64,000 nucleotides of DNA from Granulicoccus phenolivorans DSM 17626 = NBRC 107789 = JCM 15570 (GCF_000423085.1 NZ_AUHH01000011.1:1-64000), one strand, 5' to 3'; shown: positions 1 to 9,158, counted from the first letter of the stretch. Notes: generated by a model from the letters alone, not told the origin. Numbers and translations: made by a program.

Positions 1-283
1 CGTTGGCCCGTCGAAGCTCCCGGTTCTCCTGCTCAAGCTCTCGCACCCGCTGCGCCTCCGCAGTGCTGATACCGGGCGTGACGCCGTCGTCGATGTCGGC
101 CTGCTTGACCCACATCCGCACGGACTCGACCCCGTATCCGAGCTGCGTCGCGACCCGCTGCACGGTCCCTTGCGTGAAGCCCAGCTCGGCGCGCAGCGCC
201 CTCACCATCCGCACCGCGGCGGCCTTCTCCTCGCTCGAGTAGCGACGCGTCGTCGGCTTCCCCGACGCCAGTTCCTTCGGCAT
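1..283 (-). CDS. IS3-family transposase OrfA, partial
   Basis: This is the N-terminal 94 residues of the DNA-binding OrfA subunit of an IS3-type transposase; the 3' part lies outside the window. It starts MPKELASGKPTTRRYSSEEK and has the family layout: a basic N-terminus, a helix-turn-helix (around residues 35-62, with RVATQLGYGVESVRMWVKQA) and the start of a leucine zipper (RVRELEQENRELRRAN) at the window edge. In IS3 elements OrfA binds the terminal repeats and is joined to the OrfB integrase domain by a -1 frameshift. OrfB is not visible here. The ATG follows a purine-rich GAGGATGGAG stretch that can act as ribosome binding site. Confidence 0.88.
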   Translation of the reverse strand, partial: MPKELASGKPTTRRYSSEEKAAAVRMVRALRAELGFTQGTVQRVATQLGYGVESVRMWVKQADIDDGVTPGISTAEAQRVRELEQENRELRRAN

Positions 284-337
284 AACTCCATCCTCGTTTC
301 CAAGGTCAGGAGCCTCCAACAATCTCAGGGCGCTTCA
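1..337 (-). mobile_element. IS3-family insertion sequence, upstream end only
   Basis: The element runs off the left edge of the window, so only its transposase start and one terminal inverted repeat are present. The outer end is placed at 337, where the minus strand reads TGAAGCGCCCTGAGATTG, the TG-start and C-rich end usual for IS3-family elements. The orfA start lies 54 bp inside this end. The terminus abuts a lipoprotein signal sequence that is cut off at this point. The other end and any target duplication are outside the window, so the exact boundary is inferred from sequence type only. Confidence 0.75.
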
Positions 338-416
338 CACTGCAACCGGTCACGATCAGGGTGAGGGTAGTGAGGATGGCTGCGACGACGCGACCGATGG
401 CAGAGGAACGCTTCAC
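338..416 (-). pseudogene. Lipoprotein gene cut by the IS element (signal peptide only)
   Basis: Minus-strand GTG at 414-416 is preceded by an AGGAGG ribosome binding site 7 nt upstream. It encodes a typical lipoprotein signal peptide: VKRSSAIGR, a hydrophobic stretch, then the lipobox VTGC at codons 23-26 (Cys 25). The reading frame meets the IS terminus after 26 codons. The mature protein is therefore missing in this window and its function cannot be told. Whatever remains of the gene should lie beyond the far end of the IS element, to the left. Translation through the junction would add only IS-derived residues. Confidence 0.72.
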
Positions 417-661
417 GTCCGGACCTCCTGGATGAGTGGGAACCTCGTCCGGGACTTTCGGGCAGCACCGGACAGGGTCAACATGACCAAAACAGCATGC
501 AGCGTCACGGGCGGATGCGGAAGGACGAAGAGGTTTGGGCCCTCAAAGGAATTCTTATGGCTCTCCTTTTGTGCTCCGACGGGTTTCGGTCGCGCAGGGG
601 AACCGGTCGGCACCGAGCGTCGTGCGCAAAAAGTGTCAGTGGCCTCCGGCAGGATCGAAGC

Positions 662-2266
662 ATGGATCTGAACGTGGTGCTTCTGCTCACCGTCGCGCTC
701 ATCGTCGGCCTGGTCGCCGGCGCCCTCTGCATGTGGCAGGTGCTGCGAGCCCGGTTGTCGGCGCATGCGGCCAACGACTCCGCGGCGACCGAGCGCAGCC
801 GGGCCGAGCTGACCGCGGCGAAGTCCGATGTGTCCCTGGCCCGGGAGCAGGCCGCCGATGCCCGGGCCGAGGCGGCGCAGGCCCGGGGCGAGGTCGCCGA
901 GGCCCGCGGGCAACTCGCGCAGACCCGTGAGGAAGCGACCCACCAGATCGCCCGGGCCGACGAACGCGCCGCCACGGCCCGGCAGGAGGCCACCACCGCC
1001 CGCGCCGAGGCCGCCGAGATCGAGGCCCGGCTGGCCGCCGCGCTGGCCGAACGCGATGCCGCCGCGGAGCAGGCCAAGGCTCTGGCGGCCGATCGGCAGA
1101 GCCTGGTCGACCAGTTCAAGGTGCTCAGCGGGGAGACCCTCGACGCCCAGGGCAAGCGCGCCGACAAGGCTGCCGACGACCGGCTGGCCAAGACCGAGCA
1201 ACTGCTCACCCCGCTGACCGATCTGATGGTGCGCTTCGCCGACCGGCTCGCCGCCGTCGAGAAGGACCGGCATGCCATGGCCGCCGAGCTGCGCAACCAG
1301 GTGCAGGTGGTGCAGAGCACCGGCGAGCACCTGCGCAGCGAGACCCGGGCGCTGTCCACCGCCCTGCGCAAGCCGCAGATCCGGGGCGCCTGGGGGGAGC
1401 TGCAGCTGCGCCGCATCGCCGAGTACGCCGGCATGGTCGACCGCTGCGACTTCGAGGAGCAGGCCACCACCACGACGGCCCAGGACCGGACGATCCGGCC
1501 CGACATGAAGGTGAATCTGAGCCAGGGCAAGTACGTCTACGTCGATTCCAAGGTGCCGCTGAGTGCCTTTCTGGATGCCTACGAGACCGACGACGAGCGG
1601 GTCCGGGCCGAGAAGCTGGACCTGTTCGCCAAAAATGTGCGCAGCCACATCGACCAGTTGTCGAGCAAGCAGTATTGGCGCTCGGGCAGCGCCACCCCGG
1701 AGTTCGTGGTGATGTTCCTGCCCAATGAGCAGTTCCTGTTCACCGCGCTCGAGCAGTTGCCCGATCTGCAGGAGTACGCCGCCCGCAAGGATGTCGTGCT
1801 GGCCACGCCGAACACATTGATCGCGATGCTCCGCTCGATCGCGTACGGGTGGAAGCAGGCCGCCCTCGCCGAGTCCGCCAAGGAGGTCTTCGAGCTGGGC
1901 CGCGAGCTCTATGACCGGCTGACCACGATGGGCAAGCACTTCAACAAGACCGGCCGGATGCTCAACTCGGCGGTCATGGCGTACAACGCGACGGTCGCCT
2001 CGATGGAGACCCGCGTCCTGGTGACCGCACGAAAGTTCCGCGACTATCAGGTCGTCGATGCCCCGTTGGAGGAGCTGAAGCCGGCCGAGACCGAGGCTCG
2101 CTCGATCACCGCCTTCGAGTTGGTCGAGGATGCCGCCGAGGTGCCCCCGATGATCGGCCGCGGCAGCGATCAGCTGCCCGAGCGCGAGCATCTGGTCCGG
2201 GCCGAGCCCGACCTGATGGACATGCTCGACACCGAGGCGCCGCAGCGGCAGCGGCGCAGCAGCTGA
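662..2266 (+). CDS. DNA recombination protein RmuC
   Basis: RmuC family proteins are linked to limiting recombination at inverted repeats and are predicted nuclease-fold proteins. The 534-residue product has an N-terminal membrane anchor (NVVLLLTVALIVGLVAGALC), then a long Ala/Glu/Arg-rich coiled coil to about residue 190, then the conserved RmuC domain with signatures such as RGAWGELQLRRIAEYAGM, the DSKVPLSAFLDA block and FLPNEQFL. Start chosen at ATG 662 because it directly precedes the anchor; an in-frame upstream extension is rich in Arg/Ser and looks non-coding. The ribosome binding site is weak (GGATCGAAGC). Transcribed away from the broken lipoprotein gene. Confidence 0.93.
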   Translation: MDLNVVLLLTVALIVGLVAGALCMWQVLRARLSAHAANDSAATERSRAELTAAKSDVSLAREQAADARAEAAQARGEVAEARGQLAQTREEATHQIARADERAATARQEATTARAEAAEIEARLAAALAERDAAAEQAKALAADRQSLVDQFKVLSGETLDAQGKRADKAADDRLAKTEQLLTPLTDLMVRFADRLAAVEKDRHAMAAELRNQVQVVQSTGEHLRSETRALSTALRKPQIRGAWGELQLRRIAEYAGMVDRCDFEEQATTTTAQDRTIRPDMKVNLSQGKYVYVDSKVPLSAFLDAYETDDERVRAEKLDLFAKNVRSHIDQLSSKQYWRSGSATPEFVVMFLPNEQFLFTALEQLPDLQEYAARKDVVLATPNTLIAMLRSIAYGWKQAALAESAKEVFELGRELYDRLTTMGKHFNKTGRMLNSAVMAYNATVASMETRVLVTARKFRDYQVVDAPLEELKPAETEARSITAFELVEDAAEVPPMIGRGSDQLPEREHLVRAEPDLMDMLDTEAPQRQRRSS

Positions 2267-2357
2267 CACCGGTGCCGGCATGAATCCGGATCCCGCGGGC
2301 GCCGGCCGACCCGGCCGTCCCGGTTCGGCGCCCATTGATTCGGTGCACAATGGGTCG

Positions 2358-3605
2358 GTGACCGAACTGACCGCCGCCGACATCGATGCCGCCGCCACGA
2401 ATCTCGCCGATGTGGTGCGGCGCACCCCACTGCAGGCCAATGCCCGGCTCAGTGAACTCGCCGGCGGATCGGTGCTGATCAAACGCGAGGATCTGCAGCC
2501 GGTGCGCTCCTACAAGCTGCGCGGGGCGTACAACATGATCAGTCAACTCAGTGCGGAGGAGACCCGGCTCGGGGTCGTTGCGGCCAGCGCCGGAAATCAC
2601 GGCCAGGGGGTCGCGTACGCCTGCGCCCGGCTGAAGATCAAGGCCCGAATCTTTGTGCCGACCACCACCCCGCGCCAGAAGCGGGATCGGATGATCAAGC
2701 TCGGCGGGGAGTACATCACCCTGGTGGTGACCGGGGAGACCTACGATCAGGCGTCCAAGGCCGCCAAGCTCGACGCGGCCGAGTCAGGAGCGGTCCTGGT
2801 CCCCGCCTTCGACGACCCGCGGGTGATCGCCGGGCAGGGCACCGTCGCCGGGGAGATCGTCTACCAACTGGGCAAGGCTCCCGACGTCCTGCTGGTCCCG
2901 GTCGGCGGCGGCGGACTGCTGGCCGGCTGCCTGACCTGGTTCCGCGCCAACTACCCGGCAACCCGGGTGATCGGGATCGAACCCGCGGGGGCGGCCTGCC
3001 TGCAGGCCGCGATCACCGCCGGACACCCGGTGGAACTGGATGACATCGACACCTTCGTCGACGGCGCCGCGGTCAGCCGCGCCGGGGACGAGCCCTACCA
3101 ACTGGTCGCCGCGCACGGGGTCGAACTGATCTCGGTGCCCGAGGGCCAGGTCTGCCACGAAATGCTCGACCTCTACCAGGTCGACGGCATCATCGCCGAG
3201 CCGGCCGGGGCGCTGGCCCTGGCCGCCCTCGGCCGCCAGGTGCGCCTCAATCCCGGCCAGACCGCCGTCGCGATCCTGTCCGGTGGCAACAACGACGTCT
3301 CCCGCTATGCCGAGATCGTGGAACGGGCGCTGATCTGGGAGGGCCGCAAACACTACTTCCTGGTCTCCTTCCCCCAGGAACCCGGCGCCCTGCGCCGCTT
3401 CCTCGACGAAGTGCTCGGCCCGGACGACGACGTGACCCTGTTCGAGTACGTCAAGCGCGACAACCGGGAGATCGGGCCCGCCCTGATCGGTCTGGAGCTC
3501 GGCAACCCGGCCGAACTGCGCGCCCTGATGGAGCGGATGGAGCGCTCCAACCTGCAGGCCGAGAAGATCGATCCGAACAGCCCGATGTACCGCTTCCTGA
3601 TCTGA
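2358..3605 (+). CDS. ilvA: Threonine ammonia-lyase (threonine deaminase)
   Basis: PLP enzyme converting L-threonine to 2-oxobutyrate and ammonia, first step of isoleucine synthesis. The 415-residue protein has the PLP lysine in SYKLRGAYN (Lys53), the glycine-rich phosphate loop PVGGGGLLAG, ASAGNHGQGVA, and a C-terminal ACT-like regulatory domain beginning about residue 330 (KHYFLVSFPQEPGALRRF). The regulatory domain suggests the biosynthetic, feedback-controlled form with one such domain rather than the short catabolic form. GTG 2358 is chosen since it gives the normal N-terminus; an ATG further upstream adds a low-complexity Pro/Gly extension. The gene follows rmuC closely and ends 5 bp before a TetR gene. 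Confidence 0.93.
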   Translation: MTELTAADIDAAATNLADVVRRTPLQANARLSELAGGSVLIKREDLQPVRSYKLRGAYNMISQLSAEETRLGVVAASAGNHGQGVAYACARLKIKARIFVPTTTPRQKRDRMIKLGGEYITLVVTGETYDQASKAAKLDAAESGAVLVPAFDDPRVIAGQGTVAGEIVYQLGKAPDVLLVPVGGGGLLAGCLTWFRANYPATRVIGIEPAGAACLQAAITAGHPVELDDIDTFVDGAAVSRAGDEPYQLVAAHGVELISVPEGQVCHEMLDLYQVDGIIAEPAGALALAALGRQVRLNPGQTAVAILSGGNNDVSRYAEIVERALIWEGRKHYFLVSFPQEPGALRRFLDEVLGPDDDVTLFEYVKRDNREIGPALIGLELGNPAELRALMERMERSNLQAEKIDPNSPMYRFLI

Positions 3606-3610
3606 ACCCC

Positions 3611-4213
3611 GTGACCGATCCCACCCCACCCGGCGACCCGACCGCCCGCAGCAACGGCACCAAACGCGCCGACGCCCGACGCAACATCGAGGCGATCGTG
3701 GCCGCGGCGACCCGCCTGCTCGCGGTCGACCCGGACGCCAGCATCAGTGCCATCGCCAAGGCCGCCGGGGTCGGTCGGGTCACCCTGTACGGCCACTTCG
3801 ACTCCCGGGCGGCCCTGATCAGCGAGGTGATCGACCGGGCCATCGCCGACAGCGAACATGCCCTGGCCCAGATGGACCTCAGCGGCACCCCACGCGAAGC
3901 CCTCGGCCGCCTGTTGGAATCCACCTGGCACCTGACCCATCGCTACGGCGCCCTGATCGTCGCCGCCGGATCGGTGCTCTCCCCCGAACAGGTACGCCGC
4001 GCCCACGACGAGCCGGCCGCCCGGGTCCGCGACCTGATCCTGCGCGGTCGCGAGGTCGGCGAGTTCCGCGCCGGCGTACCGATCGAATGGCAGGTCAGCC
4101 TGGTGCAGGCGATCGTGCACATGGCCTCGGCCTCGGTCTACCGCGGCGAAATCAGCGCGGACGAGGCTCCTGCCCTGGTCCGCGACACCGTCCTGGCGGC
4201 CCTCGCCGCCTGA
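3611..4213 (+). CDS. TetR-family transcriptional repressor, probable regulator of the adjacent efflux gene
   Basis: The 200-residue protein has an N-terminal TetR DNA-binding domain (NIEAIVAAATRLLAVDPDASIS, then AIAKAAGVGRVTLYGHFDSRAALI as the helix-turn-helix) after a Pro/Thr-rich leader, and an all-helical C-terminal ligand/dimer domain without recognisable specificity. It starts with GTG at 3611, 5 bp after ilvA. The DHA2-type drug exporter at 4407 lies downstream on the same strand, and two near-palindromic 18-bp sites sit over the exporter promoter. From this I infer that it represses the exporter until a ligand is bound. The ligand is unknown. Confidence 0.88.
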   Translation: MTDPTPPGDPTARSNGTKRADARRNIEAIVAAATRLLAVDPDASISAIAKAAGVGRVTLYGHFDSRAALISEVIDRAIADSEHALAQMDLSGTPREALGRLLESTWHLTHRYGALIVAAGSVLSPEQVRRAHDEPAARVRDLILRGREVGEFRAGVPIEWQVSLVQAIVHMASASVYRGEISADEAPALVRDTVLAALAA

Positions 4214-4343
4214 TCCCCCTCCGGGCCGACGCCCCTCCGGCAGGCGCGCCTGCCCGACCGGCAGACCCGCCGGATCCCCCTCCGCGAGCTGCGCCCAGCG
4301 CTCGAGCGCTTCGGTGTCCCCTTTTTCGGGTACCCGCACCCTC

Positions 4344-4392
4344 TTGTCGTACACAAGTGTTCGACTTACCTTAGTTGTACAGATGTGTTCAA
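4344..4392 (+). promoter_or_regulatory. Efflux-gene promoter with two TetR-type operator sites
   Basis: A -35 TTGTCG (4344-4349) and -10 TACCTT (4367-4372) are separated by 17 bp. Two imperfect palindromes flank the -10: TCGTACACAAGTGTTCGA (4347-4364, 14 of 18 positions symmetric) and TTGTACAGATGTGTTCAA (4375-4392, 14 of 18 symmetric). They are also direct copies of each other (17 of 20 over the extended unit), with centres 28 bp apart. The first covers the spacer and the second the expected transcription start, the usual layout for TetR-type repression. A ribosome binding site AAGGAG follows at 4396. Confidence 0.8.
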
Positions 4393-4406
4393 CTTAAGGA
4401 GTCGTC

Positions 4407-5813
4407 ATGACTGCGTCAGAACCCCTCACTCCCGAATCCGCCGCCCCACCCGACCCGCACCGCTGGCGTACGCTCGCCCTGCTCGGAATCGCCCAACTCA
4501 TGCTGATCGTGGACGTCACCGTCGTCGCGATCGCCCTGCCCCACATCGGCGCCGACCTCGGCATGGACCGCGCCGGCATCACCTGGGTGGCCAGCCTGTA
4601 CGCCCTGGTCTTCGGCGGACTGATGCTGCTCGGCGGCAAGGCGGCCGACGTCTTCGGCCCCCGACGCCTGGTGATCGCCGGGCTGACCGTGTTCCTGGGC
4701 GCCTCCCTGCTCGCCGGACTGGCCCCCGGCGCGGAGGTCCTGCTGCTCGCCCGGGCCCTGCAGGGGGTCGGGGCCGCCGCCATGTCGCCGGCCGCCCTGT
4801 CGGTGATCGCCCGGATCTTCCCCGGCGAGGAACTGCCCAAGGCACTCGGCATCTGGTCCTCCCTCGGTGGCGCCGGGGCCGCCCTGGGCGTCCTGGTCGG
4901 CGGGCTGCTCACCTCCGGTCCGGGCTGGCCCTGGGTGTTCTTCGTCAATGTCCCGGTCGGTCTGGTCCTGTTGATCTGGCTGGCGGTCTCGCTGAAGCCG
5001 CTGCCGGGCAGCGGCGGCCACCTGGATGTGACCGGCGCGATCCTGGTCACCGTGTCCACCACCGGCATCGTCTTCGGTCTGGTCAGCGCCGGCGATCGCG
5101 GCTGGCTCGACTGGTACACCCTGATCCCCATCGCGGTCGGCCTGGTCGGGTACGCCGCCTTCGCCCGGTGGATCCGGCGTACCGCCGAACCGCTGATCCA
5201 GCCGGACATGCTGCGCCGCCCCGCGATCCGCAACGGCCTGGCCCTGATCTTCGTCGCGACCGCGCTGATGATCTCGGTGTTCTTCCTCGGCTCGTTCTCC
5301 CTGCAGAACCTGCACCGATTCAGCGCCCTGGAGACCGGGCTGTCGTTCCTCCCGGTCGCCATCGGCACCATCCTCGGCTCCAACATCGCCGGTCGGCTCG
5401 CGACCCGGTGGGGAGTCCGGGCCATCGCGGTCCTGGGCCTGCTGATCGCCGGGGGCGGCCTGGTCGCCGCCGCCACGATCTTCTCGATGACCGCGCTGAT
5501 CATCGCCACCAGCGTGGCCGGGTTCGGCGTGGGAGCGGTGTTCGTGGCCGCCTCGGTCAGCATGTTCTCCGCGATCCAGCCGCAGGAGGCCGGCGTCGCC
5601 TCCGGTGCGCTGAGCACCTTCCACGAGTTCGGGGCCGCCACCGGCGTCTCGGCGGTCTCCAGCGTCGCCGCGGCCGCGGTGATCGCTCCCGGGTTCGCCG
5701 CCTTCGGGCAGGGCTACTGGTTCGCCGCCGCCGTCGCGGTGGTCGCCGCCGCCGTCGGCTTCCTGGTCCTCGCCCGCCCCCGCCGGCCCGAGCCCGCCGC
5801 GGCGGGTGCCTGA
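4407..5813 (+). CDS. MFS drug efflux transporter, DHA2 (EmrB/QacA-like) family
   Basis: Proton-driven multidrug exporter of the inner membrane. The 468-residue length and hydrophobic pattern fit 14 transmembrane segments. Family motifs are visible: MLIVDVTVVAIALPHIGADLG in the first helix (the D-V-T-V-V-AIALP signature of DHA2 pumps), GGKAADVFGPRR in the loop after helix 2, and ARALQGVGAAAMSPAALSVI for motif C region. ATG 4407 has AAGGAG 5 nt upstream. Expression is likely controlled by the TetR protein at 3611 through the operator pair at 4347-4392. The stop codon directly abuts that of the convergent hydrolase gene. Confidence 0.93.
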   Translation: MTASEPLTPESAAPPDPHRWRTLALLGIAQLMLIVDVTVVAIALPHIGADLGMDRAGITWVASLYALVFGGLMLLGGKAADVFGPRRLVIAGLTVFLGASLLAGLAPGAEVLLLARALQGVGAAAMSPAALSVIARIFPGEELPKALGIWSSLGGAGAALGVLVGGLLTSGPGWPWVFFVNVPVGLVLLIWLAVSLKPLPGSGGHLDVTGAILVTVSTTGIVFGLVSAGDRGWLDWYTLIPIAVGLVGYAAFARWIRRTAEPLIQPDMLRRPAIRNGLALIFVATALMISVFFLGSFSLQNLHRFSALETGLSFLPVAIGTILGSNIAGRLATRWGVRAIAVLGLLIAGGGLVAAATIFSMTALIIATSVAGFGVGAVFVAASVSMFSAIQPQEAGVASGALSTFHEFGAATGVSAVSSVAAAAVIAPGFAAFGQGYWFAAAVAVVAAAVGFLVLARPRRPEPAAAGA

Positions 5814-6614
5814 TCAGACGAAATGAACCGTATTGTCCAGCACCGGAATCTGCTGGCGTACCGCCGCCACGTCGCTGACGTCGAGGTCGTACACCAGCAG
5901 TTCCGGCGCGTCCCCGGCCCGAACCAGCACCCGCCCCTGGGGCCCGATCACCGCGGAGCGACCGATCCCGGTCGGCGCGCCCGCCCGGGCCTCGACCCCC
6001 GCCGCGGCCGGATCGGCCTGGGCGCTGGCCAGGATGTACGCCGTCGCGTCCAGCCCGCGAGCCTGCACCAACAGGTCCCACTGCTCGATCTTCCCCGGCC
6101 CCGCGCCCCAGGAGGTCGGCACCAGGATCGCCTCGGCCCCGCGCTCGGCCAGCGTGGTGAACAATCGCGGAAACCGGATGTCGTAACAGATCGCCAGGCC
6201 GAAGCGGATTCCGCCGATGGTCACCACGACCGGCTCGGTCCCCGGTTCGACGGTCCGGGACTCCGCGTACCCGAACGCGTCATACAGATGCACCTTGGTG
6301 TACGCGGCCTCGATCCCCGGACCGGTGACCAGCAGGGTGTTGCGGACCCGGTCGGGAGTGTCCCCCGGCGTGAACATGCCCGCCACCACGGTGACCCCGC
6401 ACTCGGCCGCGACCGCGCGTACGCCACTGGCCCACGGCCCGTCCAGCGGCTCGGCGATCCGGGTCAGGTTGTGCCCGAAGGCCCGCATGGTCGCCTCGGG
6501 GAACACCACCAGTTCCGCTCCCCGTCCCGCCGCGGCGCGCACCTGTTCGGCCACCAGCGCGCCGTTGCCGGCCACGTCGCCGGTGGAACAGATCTGGGCC
6601 AGCGCGACGCGCAC
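5814..6614 (-). CDS. Carbon-nitrogen hydrolase (nitrilase superfamily)
   Basis: Predicted C-N hydrolase acting on amides or related bonds. The 266-residue protein shows the full Glu-Lys-Cys triad: Glu40 in LVVFPEATM, Lys107 in AYTKVHLYD and Cys143 in LAICYDIRFP. The sequence type is close to the Nit/omega-amidase branch, where known members hydrolyse 2-oxoglutaramate or deaminated glutathione; the exact substrate is not determinable. It begins with GTG at 6614, 2 bp after the ispH stop codon, so it is probably translated from the ispH transcript. It ends tail to tail with the MFS gene with no spacer. Confidence 0.9.
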   Translation of the reverse strand: MRVALAQICSTGDVAGNGALVAEQVRAAAGRGAELVVFPEATMRAFGHNLTRIAEPLDGPWASGVRAVAAECGVTVVAGMFTPGDTPDRVRNTLLVTGPGIEAAYTKVHLYDAFGYAESRTVEPGTEPVVVTIGGIRFGLAICYDIRFPRLFTTLAERGAEAILVPTSWGAGPGKIEQWDLLVQARGLDATAYILASAQADPAAAGVEARAGAPTGIGRSAVIGPQGRVLVRAGDAPELLVYDLDVSDVAAVRQQIPVLDNTVHFV

Positions 6615-6616
6615 GC

Positions 6617-7594
6617 TCAGCGCCCCTTGCCGACCGCCTTGCGCAGCTCCGGCGGCAGCGCGAACGTCAGGCTCTCCTCGGTCAGCACCTCTTCGGTGGC
6701 CTGCGGGAAGCCGCGCTCGGCCAGGGCCTCCAGCACCCCCTGGACCAACGCCTCGGGCACCGACGCCCCGCTGGTCACCCCGACACTGTTCACTCCCTCG
6801 AGCCACGCGTCCTGGATCTCGCCGGCGTTGTCGACCCGGTAGGACGCCTTGGCCCCGGCCGCCAGGGCGACCTCGACCAGACGTACGGAGTTGGAGGAGT
6901 TCGCCGAACCGACCACGATCACCAGGTCCGAGTGCGAGGCGATCTGCTTCACCGCGGCCTGCCGGTTGGAGGTGGCATAGCAGATGTCGTCGCTGGGCGG
7001 ATCGATCAGGTTGGGGAACCGCTCCCGCAGCCGCCGCACGATCGTCATCGTCTCGTCCACGCTCAGGGTGGTCTGCGACAGCCAGGCGAGCCGGTCGGGA
7101 TCGCGGACCTCGACGGCGTCGGCATCCTCCGGCGACTCGACCAGAATGATGTTCTCCGGCGCCTCGCCGGAGGTGCCCTCGACCTCCTCGTGGCCGCCGT
7201 GGCCGATCAGCAGGATCTGCATCCCTTCCCGGGCGAATCGCACCGCCTCGTGGTGCACCTTGGTCACCAGCGGGCAGGTCGCGTCGATGGTCTGCAGGTG
7301 GCGCCGCTTGGCGTCCTCCTTGACCGCCGGCGCCACCCCGTGCGCGGAGAACACCGTGATGGCCCCCTCGGGCACCTCGTCCAGCTCGTCGACAAAGATC
7401 GCCCCGCGGCTCTCCAGGTTCTCCACCACATGCTTGTTGTGCACGATCTGCTTGCGGACATAGACCGGCGGCCCGTAGTGCTCCAGCGCCTTCTCCACCG
7501 TCACCACGGCCCGGTCGACCCCGGCGCAGTAGCCACGCGGGGAGGCGACCACCACCTGCTTGGCGTTCGGGCGGGTCTGCTCGCTGATCGTCAT
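6617..7594 (-). CDS. ispH: 4-hydroxy-3-methylbut-2-enyl diphosphate reductase
   Basis: Last enzyme of the non-mevalonate (MEP) isoprenoid pathway, making IPP and DMAPP with a [4Fe-4S] cluster. The 325-residue protein has the three cluster cysteines: Cys23 in [10 protein letters not shown], Cys107 in DATCPLV and Cys205 in ICYATSN, plus the conserved [10 protein letters not shown] and FSAHGVAP blocks. The ATG at 7594 has no ribosome binding site, but TACACT (minus strand, 7602-7607) lies exactly 7 nt upstream, so the mRNA is probably leaderless. The gene is divergent from xseA, which has the same arrangement. This neighbourhood (ispH beside xseA/xseB) is common in actinobacteria. Confidence 0.96.
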   Translation of the reverse strand: MTISEQTRPNAKQVVVASPRGYCAGVDRAVVTVEKALEHYGPPVYVRKQIVHNKHVVENLESRGAIFVDELDEVPEGAITVFSAHGVAPAVKEDAKRRHLQTIDATCPLVTKVHHEAVRFAREGMQILLIGHGGHEEVEGTSGEAPENIILVESPEDADAVEVRDPDRLAWLSQTTLSVDETMTIVRRLRERFPNLIDPPSDDICYATSNRQAAVKQIASHSDLVIVVGSANSSNSVRLVEVALAAGAKASYRVDNAGEIQDAWLEGVNSVGVTSGASVPEALVQGVLEALAERGFPQATEEVLTEESLTFALPPELRKAVGKGR

Positions 7595-7663
7595 GGCGAC
7601 CAGTGTAGGTCGCGGGCGCAGACGCGCCGAAAACTGTCGGTCCCGCCGCCTAAGGTGTTCCCC

Positions 7664-8929
7664 GTGGCGATGACCAGTTCCCCCGAGCAACCCCAGCCGC
7701 TGCGCGCGGTGGTGCAGGCGGTCAAGGGCTGGGTCGAGCGCTTGGGCTGGATCTGGGTCGAGGGGCAGGTGATCCAGATCAAGCGCCGGGCCGGCCAGCT
7801 GCACTTTCTGACCCTGCGCGACCGGCACGCGGAGGTCTCGGTCACCGTGACGGTCACGACCGCGGTGCTCGATGCGGCCGGGCCGTTGACCGAGGGCGCG
7901 ACGGTGGTCTGTGAACTGCGCCCCAACGTGTTCGCCAAGAGCGGTTCGCTGTCCTTCGTCTGCCAGGATCTGCGCCCGGCCGGCGAGGGCCGCCTGCTGG
8001 CCCAGCTCGAGCAGCGCAAACGCAGCCTGCAGCAGGAGGGCCTGTTCGACCGGACCCTGAAGAAGCGGCTGCCGTTCCTGCCCCGGCGGATCGGCCTGGT
8101 GGCCGGGCGGGATTCCGACGCCGAGCGCGACGTGATCGAGAACGTCCGCCGCCGGTGGCCGGCCGCGGTCTTCGAGGTCCGGCACTGCCTGGTCCAGGGA
8201 CCGCGCGCCGCCGAGCAGGTGATGGAAGCGGTGCATGCGCTGGACCGGATGCCCGAGGTCGACGTGATCGTGGTCGCCCGCGGCGGCGGCGCCCTGGAGG
8301 ATCTGCTGCCCTTCTCCGACGAGGGGCTCGCCCGGACCGTCTTCGCCGCGCGTACGCCGGTGGTCTCGGCGATCGGGCACGAGTCCGACACCCCGATCCT
8401 CGACCTGGTCGCCGATGTCCGTGCCTCCACCCCGACCGACGCCGCCCGCCGGATCGTGCCCGACGTCCGTGAAGAGTCCGCCGGTCTGGCACAGATCCAC
8501 GACCGGCTGGAGCGGGCGATCATCTCGCTGGTCTCCACCGAGCTGCGCCAGCTCACCCACCTGCGCTCGCGCCCCGCGCTGACCAATCCGCTCTACGGGT
8601 TCGACCTGCGCCATGCCGAGGTGACCGCGCTGCGCGATCGCGGCCTGCGGGCAGTGGAGCAACGGGCCCGCGCCGAGCAGACCCGGCTCGACCACGCCCT
8701 GCAGACCATCCGCACCCTCTCCCCCAAGCGGACCCTGGAGCGCGGGTACGCCATCCTGCTCGATGGGGCGGGGCAGGGGGTCACCTCGGTCACCGAGGTC
8801 GATCCCGGTGACGATCTGCAGGTCCACCTCGCCGACGGTGACCTGATCGTCGAGGTCCGCGATGTCGACGACGCGACCCGCCCCGATTCCGACCTGTACG
8901 CCGACCCCGAGGAGGGTTTCGATGCCTGA
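7664..8929 (+). CDS. xseA: Exodeoxyribonuclease VII large subunit
   Basis: Catalytic subunit of the single-strand-specific exonuclease that trims DNA to oligonucleotides in repair. The 421-residue protein has an N-terminal OB-fold ([27 protein letters not shown] region), the catalytic Exonuc_VII_L domain ([67 protein letters not shown]) and a C-terminal coiled coil. Start taken as GTG 7664 because TAAGGT (7651-7656) is 7 nt upstream, pointing to a leaderless mRNA; ATG 7670 is the alternative, two codons later. Its end overlaps xseB by 8 bp. Confidence 0.95.
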   Translation: MAMTSSPEQPQPLRAVVQAVKGWVERLGWIWVEGQVIQIKRRAGQLHFLTLRDRHAEVSVTVTVTTAVLDAAGPLTEGATVVCELRPNVFAKSGSLSFVCQDLRPAGEGRLLAQLEQRKRSLQQEGLFDRTLKKRLPFLPRRIGLVAGRDSDAERDVIENVRRRWPAAVFEVRHCLVQGPRAAEQVMEAVHALDRMPEVDVIVVARGGGALEDLLPFSDEGLARTVFAARTPVVSAIGHESDTPILDLVADVRASTPTDAARRIVPDVREESAGLAQIHDRLERAIISLVSTELRQLTHLRSRPALTNPLYGFDLRHAEVTALRDRGLRAVEQRARAEQTRLDHALQTIRTLSPKRTLERGYAILLDGAGQGVTSVTEVDPGDDLQVHLADGDLIVEVRDVDDATRPDSDLYADPEEGFDA

Positions 8930-9158
8930 CCACAGCCCCGACCGACCCCCGGCCGAGGCCGCCGAACTCAGCTACGAGGCGGCCCGCGAGGAACTGATCA
9001 AGATCGTCCAGCAACTCGAGGCCGGGGGCGGCACGCTGGCGGAATCACTGCAGTTGTGGGAGCGCGGCGAACACCTCGCCGAGGTCTGCCAGCGCTGGCT
9101 CGACGGCGCCAAGCAGCGGATCGAGGCGGCCCGGGCCGCGCGGACGGAGGACCAGTGA
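8922..9158 (+). CDS. xseB: Exodeoxyribonuclease VII small subunit
   Basis: Small helical partner of XseA; several copies bind the coiled coil of the large subunit and are needed for activity. The 78-residue product contains the family signature [20 protein letters not shown] followed by [20 protein letters not shown]. It starts at ATG 8922 inside the 3' end of xseA (8-bp overlap) with GAGGAG just upstream, so the two are translationally coupled. It ends in a GTGA overlap with the next gene. The length matches the family. Confidence 0.96.
   Translation: MPDHSPDRPPAEAAELSYEAAREELIKIVQQLEAGGGTLAESLQLWERGEHLAEVCQRWLDGAKQRIEAARAARTEDQ

Noticed and set aside
413-2482. Long antisense frame opposite rmuC and ilvA
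   Set aside because: High GC leaves long open frames on the opposite strand. Composition is Gly/His/Gln/Arg-rich without domains, while the plus strand encodes a clear RmuC and IlvA.
6932-7663. Plus-strand extension of xseA over ispH
   Set aside because: The open frame upstream of GTG 7664 is antisense to ispH; the promoter hexamer and family N-terminus place the start at 7664 or 7670.
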